The notes: a model not told the origin generated them from the letters alone. A stretch of 64,000 nt of DNA from Micromonospora parathelypteridis (GCF_014201145.1 NZ_JACHDP010000001.1:4464001-4528000), one strand, 5' to 3'. Counted from the stretch's first letter, positions 19,325 through 30,683 are shown. Numbers and translations: made by a program.

Positions 19325-21955
19325 GTGGAGGTCGCCGACCCACGCAACTCGCTCCCCCCGGGACGGGTGACACCGTTCGCCGCCTTCGTCGTCGGCATCC
19401 TGGTGGTCGCCGCGCTGACCGCCGCTGGTCCACTCGCGACGCTCCCCGGTGAGGTGTCCCGGCTGCCGGTGGCGTTCTGGACGATGGCTGCGCTCGCCGT
19501 GGTCTGCGACGCCCGCCCGTTCGTCCCGCCCGGGCGTCGGCAGACCTCCGCGGTGTTCCCGTCCACCTGCTTCACCTTCGCGATCCTGCTCGGTTGGGGG
19601 CTGGGCCCGGCGGTGGTGGTGCAGGCGGTGGGGGTGGTCGTGTCGGGCTGGCGGATGCGGCACGCGGCGTGGCGGACGGCGTTCAACGTCGGCCAGTACG
19701 CGTGTGCCCTCGCCGCCGCGTACGGGGTCATCCAGCTCGGGCCGGGCGCCATCTTCTCCGGTGACCGGTTGCACTGGACGGACGTGGCCGCCGTCGGGGG
19801 TGCCACGCTCGCCTGGTTCGTCGTCAACTACGGGCTGGTCAGCTGGGCGGTGCGGCTGCGCTTCGGAGACCGGTGGTGGCCCACCCTCCGCCAGGGCCTC
19901 GGCTTCGAGTTGCTCTCCACCGGCTCGTTGCTGCTGCTCGCCCCGGTGCTGGTCGCCGCCGCACGGGTCAGCGCGGCGCTGATCCCGCTGGTGCTGGTGC
20001 CGCTCTTCGCCGTCTACCGGATGGCCCGGCTGACCGTCGAGCAGCAGCACCTCGCCGCCGCCGACCCGCTGACCGGGCTGCCCAACCGCAAGGCCCTGCT
20101 GGCCGAGGTGGCGGAGCAGGTGCACCTTCATGCCGAGCGGACGGCCCGCGGTGAACCCGACGGGCAGTTGGCGCTGCTGCTGATCGACCTGGACCGCTTC
20201 AAGAACGTCAACGACGCCCTCGGGCACGCCGTGGGCGACCGGCTGCTGGTCGAGGTCAGTGCGCGGCTCACCGACGTGTGGCCCCGGCCACAGATGATCG
20301 CCCGGCTCGGCGGCGACGAGTTCGCCATCGTGATGACCGGGCTGACCGACGTCGGTCAGGCACGTGAACTGGCCGACCGGGTGGTCCAGGCGCTGGCCGA
20401 GCCGGTGCCGCTCGACGGGCTGCCGTTGGACGTCGGCGGGTCGATCGGGATCGCCCTCTTCCCCGAGCACGGCGAGGACTTCGCCACCCTCATGCGCCAC
20501 GCCGACGTGGCGATGTACGACGCCAAGCACCGCAACGACACGGTGGCCGTCTACGCCCCCGAATCCGACCACAACTCCGCGGAGCGACTCGGCCTCCTCG
20601 CCGACCTGCGCCGGGTGCTCGAATCCAGCCCGTCGGCCGACGGCCCGTTCGACGCCGAGCCGGCGGGACAGGGGCACGTCGAGCAGGCCGACGGGGTCGG
20701 CCCGGTCGGAGTGCCGGACGGCACGGAGCGGATGGACGTACCCCTCGCCGTGTCGGCGGAGGTGCGCGGCGGTGACGGGGCGGCGCTGCCCACCGGGGCC
20801 CCGGCCGAGGCCCCGCCACCCGCGGACCCGGCGCCGGCGATCGCCACGCCGACACCGACCGCCGGCCGGTGGTGGGGACGCCGCCGGCGCGGCGACGCGG
20901 AGCTGGCGCACGCCGATGAGCTGATCAACCGCATCGCCACCGGCGCCGACCCGATCCGGGGCCGCAGCACCCGTGCCACCGTCACCCGCCCGAGCCCGGC
21001 CCGGGAACGACGCGCCGGGCTCGGCAACGGCCGGCGGTCGCCGAGCGCGGGCACGGTCGCCGCGATGGGTATCGGTGGCCCCGGGCCGCGCCCTGACGGC
21101 GGGTCGGGCACGTCGCCGCAACCGCTCGAATCGACCGAGTGGGCGCACGCGGCCGGCGCGCTGGCTGACGACCCCGGCGAGATCACCATGTACTACCAGC
21201 CGCAGATCGCCATCGCGACCGGCGAGGTGATCGGCGTCGAGGCTCTCCTGCGCTGGCGGCACCCGCGGCGGGGCATGGTCGACCCGGAGGAACTCATCCG
21301 GGTCGCCGAGCAGAGCGCGGTGATGCGGCTGCTCACCCGGCGGGTCGTCGACGACGTGGTGGAGCAGATCGCCAAGTGGTCGGCGGCCGGCATCCGGCTG
21401 CGCGCGGCGTTGAACGTGAGCGTGCGCGACCTGCACACCGGTGAGATCGCCGACCAGATCGCCGACCGGCTGGCCCGCTACGAGGTGCCGGCCGAGCGGC
21501 TGCAGGTGGAGATCACCGAAGGCGCCCTGATGGCCGACCCACGCCGGGTGCTGGCCACCATCTCCCGGCTGCACCGGATCGGGGTGGCCATCGCGCTGGA
21601 CGATTTCGGCACCGGATATTCGTCTCTGCAGCACCTGCGCCGGTTGCCCCTGTCCGAGGTGAAGGTGGACCGGTCGTTCGTGCTCGGCATGGCCGAGGAC
21701 ACCGACGACGCGGCGATCGTCCGGTCGATGATCGACCTGGCCGGCGCTCTGGGGCTGCGGGTGGTGGCCGAGGGCGTGGAGGACGAGCGGACCTGGCGAC
21801 TGTTGCACGCGGCCGGTTGCGACGCTGCTCAGGGCTGGTTCTACGCCCGGCCCATGCCCGCCGAGGAGTTGGTCACCTGGCTGGCCCGTTACCGGCCGGT
21901 CCGGCCGAGCGGCGGGCACCCGGAGCCGGACGCCGGTCGCCGCCCCACCCGCTGA
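19325..21955 (+). CDS. Bifunctional GGDEF-EAL c-di-GMP signalling membrane protein
   Basis: An 876-residue protein. Residues about 15-235 form a six-to-eight-helix MASE-like membrane region. GGDEF (about 245-410) has [16 protein letters not shown] and an intact [12 protein letters not shown] 200-residue Pro/Ala-rich linker (about 430-615) is followed by EAL (about 620-865). The EAL part has intact catalytic text: [55 protein letters not shown] and AEGVEDERT. Both synthase and phosphodiesterase sites look competent, so it can make or degrade c-di-GMP at the membrane. The linker is unusually long. GTG start after GGGAGGT. Confidence 0.93.
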   Translation: MEVADPRNSLPPGRVTPFAAFVVGILVVAALTAAGPLATLPGEVSRLPVAFWTMAALAVVCDARPFVPPGRRQTSAVFPSTCFTFAILLGWGLGPAVVVQAVGVVVSGWRMRHAAWRTAFNVGQYACALAAAYGVIQLGPGAIFSGDRLHWTDVAAVGGATLAWFVVNYGLVSWAVRLRFGDRWWPTLRQGLGFELLSTGSLLLLAPVLVAAARVSAALIPLVLVPLFAVYRMARLTVEQQHLAAADPLTGLPNRKALLAEVAEQVHLHAERTARGEPDGQLALLLIDLDRFKNVNDALGHAVGDRLLVEVSARLTDVWPRPQMIARLGGDEFAIVMTGLTDVGQARELADRVVQALAEPVPLDGLPLDVGGSIGIALFPEHGEDFATLMRHADVAMYDAKHRNDTVAVYAPESDHNSAERLGLLADLRRVLESSPSADGPFDAEPAGQGHVEQADGVGPVGVPDGTERMDVPLAVSAEVRGGDGAALPTGAPAEAPPPADPAPAIATPTPTAGRWWGRRRRGDAELAHADELINRIATGADPIRGRSTRATVTRPSPARERRAGLGNGRRSPSAGTVAAMGIGGPGPRPDGGSGTSPQPLESTEWAHAAGALADDPGEITMYYQPQIAIATGEVIGVEALLRWRHPRRGMVDPEELIRVAEQSAVMRLLTRRVVDDVVEQIAKWSAAGIRLRAALNVSVRDLHTGEIADQIADRLARYEVPAERLQVEITEGALMADPRRVLATISRLHRIGVAIALDDFGTGYSSLQHLRRLPLSEVKVDRSFVLGMAEDTDDAAIVRSMIDLAGALGLRVVAEGVEDERTWRLLHAAGCDAAQGWFYARPMPAEELVTWLARYRPVRPSGGHPEPDAGRRPTR

Positions 21956-22111
21956 CCGACCGTCGACACGACATCAGGGCCGGCGGAGGGGGAGTCGGGG
22001 ACGCGGCACCGGAGCGGAACAATAGACTCGCTCCGGTCACCGCGCGTCACTCTCCACCCGCCGCGCGACCGGCACACCGCCCGACCAGCAGGACATCAGA
22101 AGGGGGCACGG

Positions 22112-22417
22112 ATGGCCGCCATCTCCCGCGAGGAGGTCGCGCACCTGGCGCGCCTGTCGCGGCTCGCCGTCACGGAGGAGGAGCTGGACATGTTCGCCGG
22201 CCAGCTCGACGTGATTCTCCAGGCGGTCGCCCAGGTTGGCGAGGTCGCCGCCGCGGACATTCCGCCGACCTCGCACTCGGTGCCGCTGACCAACATCTTC
22301 CGCGAGGACGTGGTCACGCCGTGCCTGACCCCGCAGGAGGCGCTGTCGGGCGCGCCGGACGCCGAGGACCAGCGGTTCCGCGTACCGCGGATCCTGACCG
22401 AGGATGTGGCTTCATGA
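22112..22417 (+). CDS. gatC: Asp-tRNA(Asn)/Glu-tRNA(Gln) amidotransferase subunit C
   Basis: A 101-residue GatC, beginning [25 protein letters not shown], with the belt-forming C-terminal part [18 protein letters not shown]. It stabilises GatA-GatB in the complex that converts misacylated Glu-tRNA(Gln) and Asp-tRNA(Asn). AAGGGGG lies about 8 bp upstream of the ATG. The stop overlaps the gatA start by 4 bp (ATGA). Confidence 0.95.
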   Translation: MAAISREEVAHLARLSRLAVTEEELDMFAGQLDVILQAVAQVGEVAAADIPPTSHSVPLTNIFREDVVTPCLTPQEALSGAPDAEDQRFRVPRILTEDVAS

Positions 22418-23889
22418 GTGATCTGACCAGAATGACCGCGACCGAGATCGCGGCCCTGGTCGCCGGCGGCGAGACCTCCGCCGTCGAGGTGACCCAGGCG
22501 CATCTGGACCGGATCACCGCGGTCGACGACCGGGTGCACGCCTTCCTGCACGTGGACACCGACGGCGCGCTCGCCGCGGCCCGCGCGGTCGACGAGCGTC
22601 GCGCCGCCGGCGAGGAGCTTGGCCCGCTGGCCGGCGTGCCGGTCGCGGTCAAGGACGTGCTCGCCACCCGGGGCGTGCCGACCACCGTGGGGTCGAAGAT
22701 CCTGGAGGGCTGGCGCCCGCCGTACGACGCGACGATCGTGCAGCGTCTGCGCGACGCCGGCACGGTGATGCTCGGCAAGACCAACATGGACGAGTTCGCG
22801 ATGGGCTCCTCCACCGAATACTCGGCGTACGGACCCACGCACAACCCGTGGGACCTGAGCCGGATCCCGGGCGGCTCGGGTGGTGGCAGTGCCGCCGCGC
22901 TGGCCGCGTACGAGGCGCCGCTGGCGATCGGCTCGGACACCGGCGGCTCGATCCGTCAGCCCGGTGCGGTCACCGGCACCGTGGGCGCGAAGCCCACCTA
23001 CGGCGGCACCTCCCGCTACGGGCTGGTCGCCTTCTCCTCGTCGCTGGACACTCCCGGCCCGTGCGCGCGTACGGTGCTCGACGCGGCCCTGCTGCACCAG
23101 GTGATCGGCGGGCACGACCCGCGTGACTCCACCTCGATCCCGCAGCCGATGCCGGACGTGGTGGCGGCGGCGAAGCTCGGCGCGACCGGCGACCTGACCG
23201 GTGTGCGGCTCGGCATCGTGAGCGAGTTCGTCGGCGAGGGCTCGGAGCCGGGCGTGATGGCGGCGTTCCGGGAATCGGTGGACGCCCTCGCGAAGCTGGG
23301 TGCGGAGATCGTCGAGGTGTCCTGCCCGACGTTCGCGTACGCGCTGCCGGCCTACTACCTGATCGCCCCGAGCGAGTGCTCCTCCAACCTGGCCCGGTTC
23401 GACGGCGTCCGGTTCGGCCTGCGGGTCGGCGACGACGGCAACCGGTCGCTGGAGGAGGTCATGTCGCTGACCCGCGAGGCCGGGTTCGGTCCGGAGGTCA
23501 AGCGCCGGATCATGATCGGCACGTACGCGCTGTCGTCGGGTTACTACGACGCGTACTACGGGCAGGCGCAGAAGGTCCGGACGCTGATCACCCGGGACTT
23601 CACCGCCGCGTTCGAGCGGGTCGACGCGTTGATCTCGCCGACCACCCCGTCGGTGGCGTTCCCGATGGGCGCGCGGACCGCCGACCCGTACCAGATGTAC
23701 CTGGCTGACCTGTTCACCATCCCGACCAACCTGTACGGCGGGCCGGGCATCTCGGTGCCCTGCGGTCTCTCCGAGGGGCTGCCCGTCGGCCTGCAGGTGA
23801 TGGCCCCGACGATGGCCGACGATCGGATGTACCGGGTCGCCGCCGCGCTGGAGTCCGCGGTCGGCACGTTCACCCCACCGGCGCTGTGA
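22414..23889 (+). CDS. gatA: Asp-tRNA(Asn)/Glu-tRNA(Gln) amidotransferase subunit A
   Basis: A 491-residue amidase-signature enzyme that frees ammonia from glutamine for the GatCAB complex. The Ser-cisSer-Lys triad is visible: Lys in [14 protein letters not shown] (about residue 78), the cis-Ser in [19 protein letters not shown] (about 152), and the nucleophile Ser in [17 protein letters not shown] (about 176). [19 protein letters not shown] precedes the triad centre. The start overlaps gatC by 4 bp, and gatB follows 13 bp later. Confidence 0.97.
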   Translation: MSDLTRMTATEIAALVAGGETSAVEVTQAHLDRITAVDDRVHAFLHVDTDGALAAARAVDERRAAGEELGPLAGVPVAVKDVLATRGVPTTVGSKILEGWRPPYDATIVQRLRDAGTVMLGKTNMDEFAMGSSTEYSAYGPTHNPWDLSRIPGGSGGGSAAALAAYEAPLAIGSDTGGSIRQPGAVTGTVGAKPTYGGTSRYGLVAFSSSLDTPGPCARTVLDAALLHQVIGGHDPRDSTSIPQPMPDVVAAAKLGATGDLTGVRLGIVSEFVGEGSEPGVMAAFRESVDALAKLGAEIVEVSCPTFAYALPAYYLIAPSECSSNLARFDGVRFGLRVGDDGNRSLEEVMSLTREAGFGPEVKRRIMIGTYALSSGYYDAYYGQAQKVRTLITRDFTAAFERVDALISPTTPSVAFPMGARTADPYQMYLADLFTIPTNLYGGPGISVPCGLSEGLPVGLQVMAPTMADDRMYRVAAALESAVGTFTPPAL

Positions 23890-23902
23890 GGCAGGAGCCC
23901 AG

Positions 23903-25402
23903 ATGACGACGACACTGCCCGCGTACGACGAGGTCGTTGCGCGCTACGAACCGGTGATCGGCCTGGAGACCCACGTCGAGCTGGGCACGAACACCAAGAT
24001 GTTCTGTGGTTGCCCGACCGACTTCGGTGGCGAGCCGAACACCCGGGTCTGCCCGGTGTGCCTTGGCCTGCCCGGCTCGTTGCCGGTGGCCAACAAGGCC
24101 GCCATCGAGGCGATCATCCGGATCGGTCTGGCGCTGAACTGCTCGATCGCCGAGTGGTGCCGGTTCGCCCGGAAGAACTACTTCTACCCAGACATGCCGA
24201 AGAACTTCCAGATCAGCCAGTACGACGAGCCGATCTGCGTCGACGGTTACCTGGACGTCGAGGTCAACGGCGAGACGGTGCGGATCGAGATCGAGCGGGT
24301 GCACCTCGAGGAGGACACCGGCAAGACGCTGCACGTCGGCGGTGCCACCGGCCGCATCCACGGTGCGACCGAGTCGCTTGTCGACTACAACCGGGCCGGC
24401 ATTCCGCTGGTCGAGATCGTCACCAAGCCCATCCCCGGCACCGGTGCGCTCGCCCCCGACGTGGCCAAGGCGTACGTCGCCGAGCTGCGGGACGTGATCC
24501 GCACCCTCGGCGTCTCCGACGTGCGGATGGAGGAGGGCTCGCTGCGCTGCGACGTGAACACCTCCCTCAACCTGCCGGGTGCGGAGTGGGGCACCCGCAC
24601 CGAGACGAAGAACGTCAACTCGCTGCGCTCGGTGGAGCGGGCGGTCCGTTCGGAGATGCTGCGGCAGGCGTCGGTGCTGGACGCGGGCGGCCGGATCACC
24701 CAGGAGACCCGGCACTTCCACGAGGACACCGGCGACACCACCCCGGGTCGCTCGAAGGAGACCGCCACCGACTACCGGTACTTCCCGGAGCCGGATCTGG
24801 TGCCGATCGCCCCGGACCCGGCGTGGGTTGCCGAGCTGAAGGCCGCCCTGCCGGAGCTGCCCCGGGTGCACCGGCGTCGGCTGCAGCAGCAGTGGGGTCT
24901 GTCCGACCTGGACATGCAGTCGGTGCTGAACGCGGGCGCGGTCGAGCTGATCGAGGCCACCGTAGCGGCCGGCACCACCCCGGCGGCGGCCCGCAAGTGG
25001 TGGTTGGGTGAGCTGTCCCGCCGGGCCAACGAGAGCGGCGTGGAGCTGGCCGAGATCGGTGCCACCCCCGCCCAGGTCGCCGAGCTGCAGGGGCTGGTCG
25101 ACGCAGGCAAGCTCAACGACAAGATGGCCCGTACGGTGCTGGAGGGCGTGGTCGACGGTGAGGGCTCACCCACCGAGATCATGACCAACCGGGGCCTGGA
25201 GGTCGTCTCGGACACCGGCGCGCTCACCGCGGCCGTGGACGAGGCCATCGCCGCGAACCCCGGCATCGCCGACAAGATCCGCAGCGGCAAGGTCGCGGCG
25301 GTCGGCGCTCTGGTCGGCGCGGTCATGAAGACCACCCGGGGCCAGGCCGACGCGAAGACCCTGCGTGAGCTGATCCTGGAGCGCCTCGGCGTCGAGGGCT
25401 GA
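23903..25402 (+). CDS. gatB: Asp-tRNA(Asn)/Glu-tRNA(Gln) amidotransferase subunit B
   Basis: A 499-residue GatB with the kinase-like cradle domain. It has [20 protein letters not shown] (about residues 20-39), [35 protein letters not shown], and [11 protein letters not shown] with the activating acidic residues. The C-terminal YqeY-like tail (about 350-499) ends [14 protein letters not shown]. It phosphorylates misacylated tRNA before amidation. A CAGGAG sits 6-11 bp before the ATG. Last gene of gatCAB. Confidence 0.97.
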   Translation: MTTTLPAYDEVVARYEPVIGLETHVELGTNTKMFCGCPTDFGGEPNTRVCPVCLGLPGSLPVANKAAIEAIIRIGLALNCSIAEWCRFARKNYFYPDMPKNFQISQYDEPICVDGYLDVEVNGETVRIEIERVHLEEDTGKTLHVGGATGRIHGATESLVDYNRAGIPLVEIVTKPIPGTGALAPDVAKAYVAELRDVIRTLGVSDVRMEEGSLRCDVNTSLNLPGAEWGTRTETKNVNSLRSVERAVRSEMLRQASVLDAGGRITQETRHFHEDTGDTTPGRSKETATDYRYFPEPDLVPIAPDPAWVAELKAALPELPRVHRRRLQQQWGLSDLDMQSVLNAGAVELIEATVAAGTTPAAARKWWLGELSRRANESGVELAEIGATPAQVAELQGLVDAGKLNDKMARTVLEGVVDGEGSPTEIMTNRGLEVVSDTGALTAAVDEAIAANPGIADKIRSGKVAAVGALVGAVMKTTRGQADAKTLRELILERLGVEG

Positions 25403-25456
25403 CCCGGCACACGTCACCCCCGCCGCCTCGCGCGGCGCGATCCGCACCCCTCACGA

Positions 25457-25476
25457 GGGCGTCAACGGCGACGCCC
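25457..25476 (+). other. Hairpin between gatB and the AceE-like gene
   Basis: A perfect 7-bp GC stem (25457-25463 with 25470-25476) with a 6-nt loop lies 54 bp after gatB and 13 bp before the next GTG. It could be a weak gatCAB terminator or a leader hairpin of the AceE-like gene. No T run follows. Confidence 0.4.
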
Positions 25477-25489
25477 GAATGGAGCCACC

Positions 25490-27847
25490 GTGACCAAGCA
25501 CGACCTCGATGTCCTCGACGAGATCCAGCGGCGGGTGCTCTGGCTCGCCACCCGGATCGTGGACGCCGCCAACCACGACCGGGCCACCGGGGACGGTGTG
25601 AAGGTCGGCGGCCACCAGGCGTCCAGCGCCTCCCTGGTCACGGCGATGACCGCGCTGTGGTTCGCGCACCTGGACGCGGAGGACCGGGTAGCCGTCAAGC
25701 CGCACGCCTCGCCGGTGTTCCACGCCATCCAGTACCTGCTCGGCAACCTGGACCGCTCCTACCTGCCCCGGCTGCGGGCCCGTGGCGGCCTCCAGTCGTA
25801 CCCGTCGCGGACGAAGGACCCGGACGAGGTGGACTTCTCCACCGGTTCGGTCGGGCTGGGCGCGGCGGCGCCGCTCTTCGCCGCCGCCACCCGGCGGTAC
25901 GTCGACGCGCACTTCGGGGCCCGCCCGCACTCGCGGTTCGTGGCGCTGATCGGCGACGCCGAGCTGGACGAGGGCAACATCTGGGAGGCGGTCGCCGACC
26001 CCGCCACCACCGGGCTGGGCAACGTCATGTGGCTTGTCGACTTCAACCGCCAGTCGCTGGACCGCGTGGTGCCGGGCATCCGGATCAACCAGTGGCGGGG
26101 TCAGTTCGAGGCGGCCGGCTGGCACGTCGTGGAGGTCAAGTACGGCCGTCGGCTCGCCGAGGCGTACGCCCGGCCGGGCGGCGAGAAACTGCGCGACTGG
26201 ATCGACGCGATGCCCAACGAGCAGTACCAGTCGCTGTTCGGGCTGGACGGCCCGTTGCTGCGCAAGCAGTTCCTGGACGGTGCGCCGGCCGAGGTGGAGG
26301 CCTTCGTGGCGGGCATCGCCGACGAGGAGTTGCGCCCGCTCGTCACCGACCTGGGCGGGCACGACCTGCAGGCGATGCTCGACGCGTACGCCCAGTGTGA
26401 CGCCGTCACCGACCGGCCGAGCGTCGTCTTCGCGTACACCGTCAAGGGGTGGGGTCTGCCCATCGCCGGCAACCCGCGCAACCATTCCGCGCTGCTCAGC
26501 TCGGAGCAGGTCGACACGTTGCGCGCCGCGCAGGGGTTGACCCGGGAGACCGAGTGGGACCGCCTCGACCCGGCGTCACCGGCCGGCATCCAGGCCGGCG
26601 CCCGCCGCGAGGCGCTGTCCCGCGCGCCCCGCGAGCGCGCGCTGGGGGTCACCGTCCCGGAGAGCACAGGAGTACGCGCCAACAAGCCGATCTCCACCCA
26701 GGAGGTGTTCGGTCGGGTGCTGGTGGACCTGGCTCGGGACCGGGAGGTGGGCCGCTACCTGGTGACCACCGCCCCGGACGTGGCCACCTCCACCAACCTG
26801 GCCGGGTTCATCAACAAGACCGGCGTGTTCGCACCCACCGAGCAGCGTTCCTGGACCGAGGACCGGATGCTGCGCTGGACGGAGAGCCCCGCTGGGCAGC
26901 ACATCGAGCTGGGCATCTCGGAGATGAACCTGTTCCTGCTGCTCGGCCAGCTCGGCCTGTCCTGGGACCTGTCCGGGCAGCCGCTGCTGCCGGTGGGCAC
27001 GGTCTACGACCCGTTCGTGCTGCGGGGCCTCGACGCGTTCCTCTACGGCACGTACTCCGGCTCCCGGTTCGTGGTGGCCGGCACCCCGTCCGGCATCACC
27101 CTCGCCCCGGAGGGTGGCGCCCACCAGTCCACCATCACCGCATCGGTCGGCCTGGAACTGCCCGGGGTGACCTTCGTCGAGCCGGCGTACGCGGCCAGCC
27201 TGGACTGGCTGCTCTGCGACGCGCTCGGGCAGATCGCCGGTGGGTCGGCTCCCGCCGCGACCGCGGCACCCGCCGAGGATGGCGCGTACTACTTCCGGTT
27301 GAGCACCCGTCCGCTGGACCAGGCGCCCTTCGAGGCGGCTCGGGCCCGGCTCGGCGACGCGGTGCTGCGCCGGCAGGTGGTCGCCGGGGCGTACCGGCTG
27401 GTCGACGCCCACCAGACGTACCCGCACCTGGTCGACGCCCCGGTGGTGCAGCTGGCCGCCTCCGGCGCGGTGCTGCCCGAGGTGCTGACCGCCGCGGCGG
27501 AGCTGGCCGAGGAGGGCATCGCCGCGCACGTGGTGGACGTGACCTCGCTGGACCGGCTCTACCGGGCCTGGCAGCGCACCCTGCGTCAGGGCGTACGCAC
27601 GGCCACGGTGCCGAGCGTGCCGGGCGCGCTGCGGTCCGCGTTCGCCGACCGGGTGCCGGTGGTGACCGTGCACGACGCCGCGTCGCACGCGATGGCCTGG
27701 CTCGGGTCGGCGCTCGGCGCGCCGGCGGTGCCGCTCGGCGTGGACGAGTTCGGCCAGTCCGGCAGCGTCACGGAGCTGTACGAACTGCACGACCTGCTGC
27801 CCGGCAGCATCGTCAACGCGGCCCTGGCCGCCATCGCCCTGCGCTGA
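25490..27847 (+). CDS. AceE/transketolase-like ThDP enzyme
   Basis: A 785-residue protein of the homodimeric pyruvate dehydrogenase E1 (AceE) and transketolase superfamily. The ThDP/Mg motif is represented by LIGDAELDEGNIWEA and then VDFNRQSLDRVVPG (about residues 145-190), where AceE has GDGEMDE and NLQRLDG. The pyrimidine domain has HIELGISEMNLFLLLGQLG with the catalytic glutamate, followed by SGITLAPEGGAHQS. A transketolase C-terminal domain ends the protein. It is about 100 residues shorter than AceE, and the motif's second Gly is Ala, so the true substrate is uncertain. No E2 or E3 gene is adjacent. GTG start. Confidence 0.8.
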   Translation: MTKHDLDVLDEIQRRVLWLATRIVDAANHDRATGDGVKVGGHQASSASLVTAMTALWFAHLDAEDRVAVKPHASPVFHAIQYLLGNLDRSYLPRLRARGGLQSYPSRTKDPDEVDFSTGSVGLGAAAPLFAAATRRYVDAHFGARPHSRFVALIGDAELDEGNIWEAVADPATTGLGNVMWLVDFNRQSLDRVVPGIRINQWRGQFEAAGWHVVEVKYGRRLAEAYARPGGEKLRDWIDAMPNEQYQSLFGLDGPLLRKQFLDGAPAEVEAFVAGIADEELRPLVTDLGGHDLQAMLDAYAQCDAVTDRPSVVFAYTVKGWGLPIAGNPRNHSALLSSEQVDTLRAAQGLTRETEWDRLDPASPAGIQAGARREALSRAPRERALGVTVPESTGVRANKPISTQEVFGRVLVDLARDREVGRYLVTTAPDVATSTNLAGFINKTGVFAPTEQRSWTEDRMLRWTESPAGQHIELGISEMNLFLLLGQLGLSWDLSGQPLLPVGTVYDPFVLRGLDAFLYGTYSGSRFVVAGTPSGITLAPEGGAHQSTITASVGLELPGVTFVEPAYAASLDWLLCDALGQIAGGSAPAATAAPAEDGAYYFRLSTRPLDQAPFEAARARLGDAVLRRQVVAGAYRLVDAHQTYPHLVDAPVVQLAASGAVLPEVLTAAAELAEEGIAAHVVDVTSLDRLYRAWQRTLRQGVRTATVPSVPGALRSAFADRVPVVTVHDAASHAMAWLGSALGAPAVPLGVDEFGQSGSVTELYELHDLLPGSIVNAALAAIALR

Positions 27848-27868
27848 CCTCCGACTCCCGGCCCGCGT

Positions 27869-29449
27869 TCAGCGGGTCGGGGTCGGCGTCGGGGTTGGGG
27901 TGGCCGAGGCGGGGGTGCCGGCGGTCGGGTTCTCCACCAGGCGTCGTTCCAGGTTGACCTGGGCCTGCCCGGTGCCGCCGACGGTGATGGTGTCGTACGC
28001 CTGGAGCATCTTCTGCTGGTCGAAGTAGAGCACGCTCATCGACAGCGGGGTGGGCTTCTCGCCCTCCAGGCCACGCAGCCCGGCGCCGCCGGTGGAGCCC
28101 TCCACCATCAACGTGGTGGGCTGCTGCCCCGGCGCCTGCGGCAGTTTGGAGACCTGCCGGGCGTGGGTGTGCCCGGCCAGCACCAGCGGGCAGGTGCCGG
28201 CGAGCGGCCCGGCCGACGCCGGGTCGTGCACGAGGGCGATGTTGACCGGTCGCGGTGAGTTGCGGACCGTCTCGGCGAGCTGGTTGCCGACCCCGATCAC
28301 CTGGTCGGCCACCTGCTGGGTCAACCCGCTGCCGGCGGGGGAGGTGTTCTTGTCCGGGGTGAAGCGCGGGTCGCCGATCCCGGCGATGGTGAGCCCCGCG
28401 ACGGTCGTCGTCGAGTTGTTCAGCACGATCGCGTTCGGTTGGCGGGCCACCGCGGCGGCGGTCTTGCCGGAGTCGTGGTTGCCCCGGATGAAGACGTACG
28501 GCTTCTTGAGCAGACTGATCGAACCGACGAAGGACGCCTCCGGCTCGCTGCCCCAGTCGGTGATGTCCCCGGTGTCGATCACCACGTCGATGCCGAACTG
28601 CTCCACCACCGTCCGGATCAGCTGCCAGCCGGTCGGGTTGAGGTGCATGTCGGAGACGTGCAGAACCCGGGTGGTGCCCGGGGTCGGCTCCAACAGCGGA
28701 AGCGCCGAGACGGTGGTGTAGAGCTGGCTGACGTTGCCGACCAGGCGCTGCAACTGTTCCGCGTACTTCGTGTAGTCGTTGGCGATCCGGCGGGCGTCAC
28801 CGACGATGGCCGGCGCGTTGACCAGCAGCCCTTCGTAGCGTGGTTCCTCGATCGCCTGCGGGCGAAGGGTGGCCGCCGCCGTGCCGAGGCTGCCGGCGGT
28901 GACCAGCAGCGCCAACCCGCCCGCCCAGGCGGTCCGTCGGGCGTTACGGAAGATCAGCCCGGCCAGGACCAGGGTGACCAGCACCGACGCGCCGAGGGTC
29001 CGCAGGCCGAGCCGCATCACCCCGGAGCGGACGTCCTCCACGGCGCTCTGGCTGGCCCTGCTGATGCTGGCCGGGTCGTCGATCAGCGCCTCGGTGCGCC
29101 CCTGGTCGAGTGCGCCCAGCCGGACGGTGAGGTGGGTCGGCCCGTCGTGGCTGTCGAGCAGCAGCGCGCCGAGCGGCGGTATGTCGACGGTGGTGCCGCC
29201 CTCACGGGCGGGGGAGATGCTGAGGTTGGCCCGGAACGGCCCGATGTCGGTGTCCACCTGACCGCCGGCCAGCACCCCGAGCACCGCCCCGGCCAGGGCC
29301 ACGGCGAGGACGGCGACGATCAGCCCGACGCGGCGCAGCGGGCCGGCCAGGTCGCCCCGAGAGCGCGTCGCGCGCGGCAGATCGCCGCCGGTCACCGGGT
29401 CGTCCCGGTCACCGGCGTCGTCGTGCTGCTCGTCGCGCTGCCCGTCCAT
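27869..29449 (-). CDS. Membrane-anchored metallophosphoesterase
   Basis: A 526-residue calcineurin-like phosphoesterase. An Asp/Arg-rich cytoplasmic start leads to a transmembrane helix at about residues 42-65, and a further hydrophobic segment pair lies at about 150-205. The metallophosphoesterase domain (about 265-480) has all signature blocks: VLHVSDMHLN, VIDTGDITDWG, FIRGNHDSG, NIALVHDP and VLAGHTHARQ. The C-terminus is a Thr/Pro repeat tail. It presumably acts outside the membrane on a phosphomonoester or diester; the substrate is unknown. It is convergent with the AceE-like gene, 22 bp away. Confidence 0.9.
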   Translation of the reverse strand: MDGQRDEQHDDAGDRDDPVTGGDLPRATRSRGDLAGPLRRVGLIVAVLAVALAGAVLGVLAGGQVDTDIGPFRANLSISPAREGGTTVDIPPLGALLLDSHDGPTHLTVRLGALDQGRTEALIDDPASISRASQSAVEDVRSGVMRLGLRTLGASVLVTLVLAGLIFRNARRTAWAGGLALLVTAGSLGTAAATLRPQAIEEPRYEGLLVNAPAIVGDARRIANDYTKYAEQLQRLVGNVSQLYTTVSALPLLEPTPGTTRVLHVSDMHLNPTGWQLIRTVVEQFGIDVVIDTGDITDWGSEPEASFVGSISLLKKPYVFIRGNHDSGKTAAAVARQPNAIVLNNSTTTVAGLTIAGIGDPRFTPDKNTSPAGSGLTQQVADQVIGVGNQLAETVRNSPRPVNIALVHDPASAGPLAGTCPLVLAGHTHARQVSKLPQAPGQQPTTLMVEGSTGGAGLRGLEGEKPTPLSMSVLYFDQQKMLQAYDTITVGGTGQAQVNLERRLVENPTAGTPASATPTPTPTPTR

Positions 29450-29510
29450 GCTGAAATTCTCACCTGCCCGTCGGCGGATCTTGGCAAACCTGAACGGATG
29501 GTGACGAACG

Positions 29511-30683
29511 TCAGCTTCGGCCGCCGTCGCCGCCCGCGAAGACCACCCGCAGGAGCCGGTCGTCGTCGCCCGCCGGGTTGCCCCGCCCGTCGTGGTTGGA
29601 GGTGCTCACCCAGAGCGATCCGTCCGGCGCCGCGGCCACCGCGCGCAGCCGGCCGTACCGGTTGGTGAGCAGTTCGCTGGGCTGCCCGAGCAGCGTGCCG
29701 GTGTCGGTCAGCTCCATCACCCAGAGACGCTTGCCGCGCAGGCAGCCGGTGACCAACAGCCGGTCCGTGGAGGCCAGCCCGGAGCAGGACGCGTCCGCGG
29801 TCCCCCACTGCGTGATCGGGTCGGTGAACCGCCTGTCGTTGGCCTGCCCCTCGACGTCCGGCCAGCCGTAGTTGCCGCCCTTGGTGATCTGGTTGATCTC
29901 GTCCCAGGTGTTCTGGCCGAACTCGACGGCGTACATCCGCTTGGCGGCGTCCCAGGTGAAGCCCTGGACGTTGCGGTGGCCCAGCGACCAGACCGGAGAA
30001 CCGGGGTACGGGTTGCCCGCGGCGGGCTTGCCGTCCGGGGTGATCCGCAGGATCTTGCCGCCGAGGCTCTTCACGTCCTGGGAGAGGGGGCGCTGGCCCG
30101 CGTCACCCGTGCTGACGTAGAGCTGCCCGTCCGGGCCGAAACCCAGCCCGCCGCCGTTGTGCACGTTGGCCTTGGGAATGCCGGTGAGGATCGGGGTGGG
30201 CTGCCCGCCGAGTTGCAGCCGGGCGACCCGGTTGTCCCGCTCGGCGGTGTAGTAGACGAAGACCGTCTTGTCTCGGGCGTAGTCGGGGGAGACGGCGATG
30301 CCGAGCAGGCCGCCCTCGCCGGCAGCCGCCACGTCGGGGATCGTCTGCACCGGGCGAACCCGCAGCCCGTCCGGCCCGGACTCGGGGCCGACCTGCAGGA
30401 TCCGGCCGTTGTCCCGTTCGGTGACCAGCGCGCCGCCGTCCGGCAGGAAGGCGATGCCCCAGGGCACCCGTAGACCCTTGGCGAGCACCGTCGCCACCGC
30501 CTGCTGGCCAGCGCCACCGGGTCTCGCCGAGGCGGACGGGGTCGGCAGGTTGGGCGGCTCGCCGGCCGGGTCGGGCTCCGGTTCGCCGAAGCTGCAACCA
30601 GCGGTGAACAACAGCGCCGCGCAGGACGCCGCGAGGGCCACCCGGAGGCGAGGGATGCGAGGGTACGGGGGACGGGCTCTCAC
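29511..30683 (-). CDS. PQQ-dependent sugar dehydrogenase-like lipoprotein
   Basis: A 390-residue exported beta-propeller of the soluble glucose dehydrogenase (GSDH) family. The signal peptide ends in the lipobox FTAGC (about residue 28). Landmarks follow in order: LRVPWGIAFLPDGGALVTERD, EGGLLGIAVSPDY, NVHNGGGLGFGPDGQLYVSTGD, GHRNVQGFTWD, and GGNYGWPDVEG near the C-terminal half. Members bind PQQ and calcium and oxidise sugars, but many actinobacterial ones are untested. The GTG at 30683 is chosen because it opens directly on the signal peptide; a longer frame reaches further upstream without conserved sequence. Confidence 0.88.
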   Translation of the reverse strand: MRARPPYPRIPRLRVALAASCAALLFTAGCSFGEPEPDPAGEPPNLPTPSASARPGGAGQQAVATVLAKGLRVPWGIAFLPDGGALVTERDNGRILQVGPESGPDGLRVRPVQTIPDVAAAGEGGLLGIAVSPDYARDKTVFVYYTAERDNRVARLQLGGQPTPILTGIPKANVHNGGGLGFGPDGQLYVSTGDAGQRPLSQDVKSLGGKILRITPDGKPAAGNPYPGSPVWSLGHRNVQGFTWDAAKRMYAVEFGQNTWDEINQITKGGNYGWPDVEGQANDRRFTDPITQWGTADASCSGLASTDRLLVTGCLRGKRLWVMELTDTGTLLGQPSELLTNRYGRLRAVAAAPDGSLWVSTSNHDGRGNPAGDDDRLLRVVFAGGDGGRS

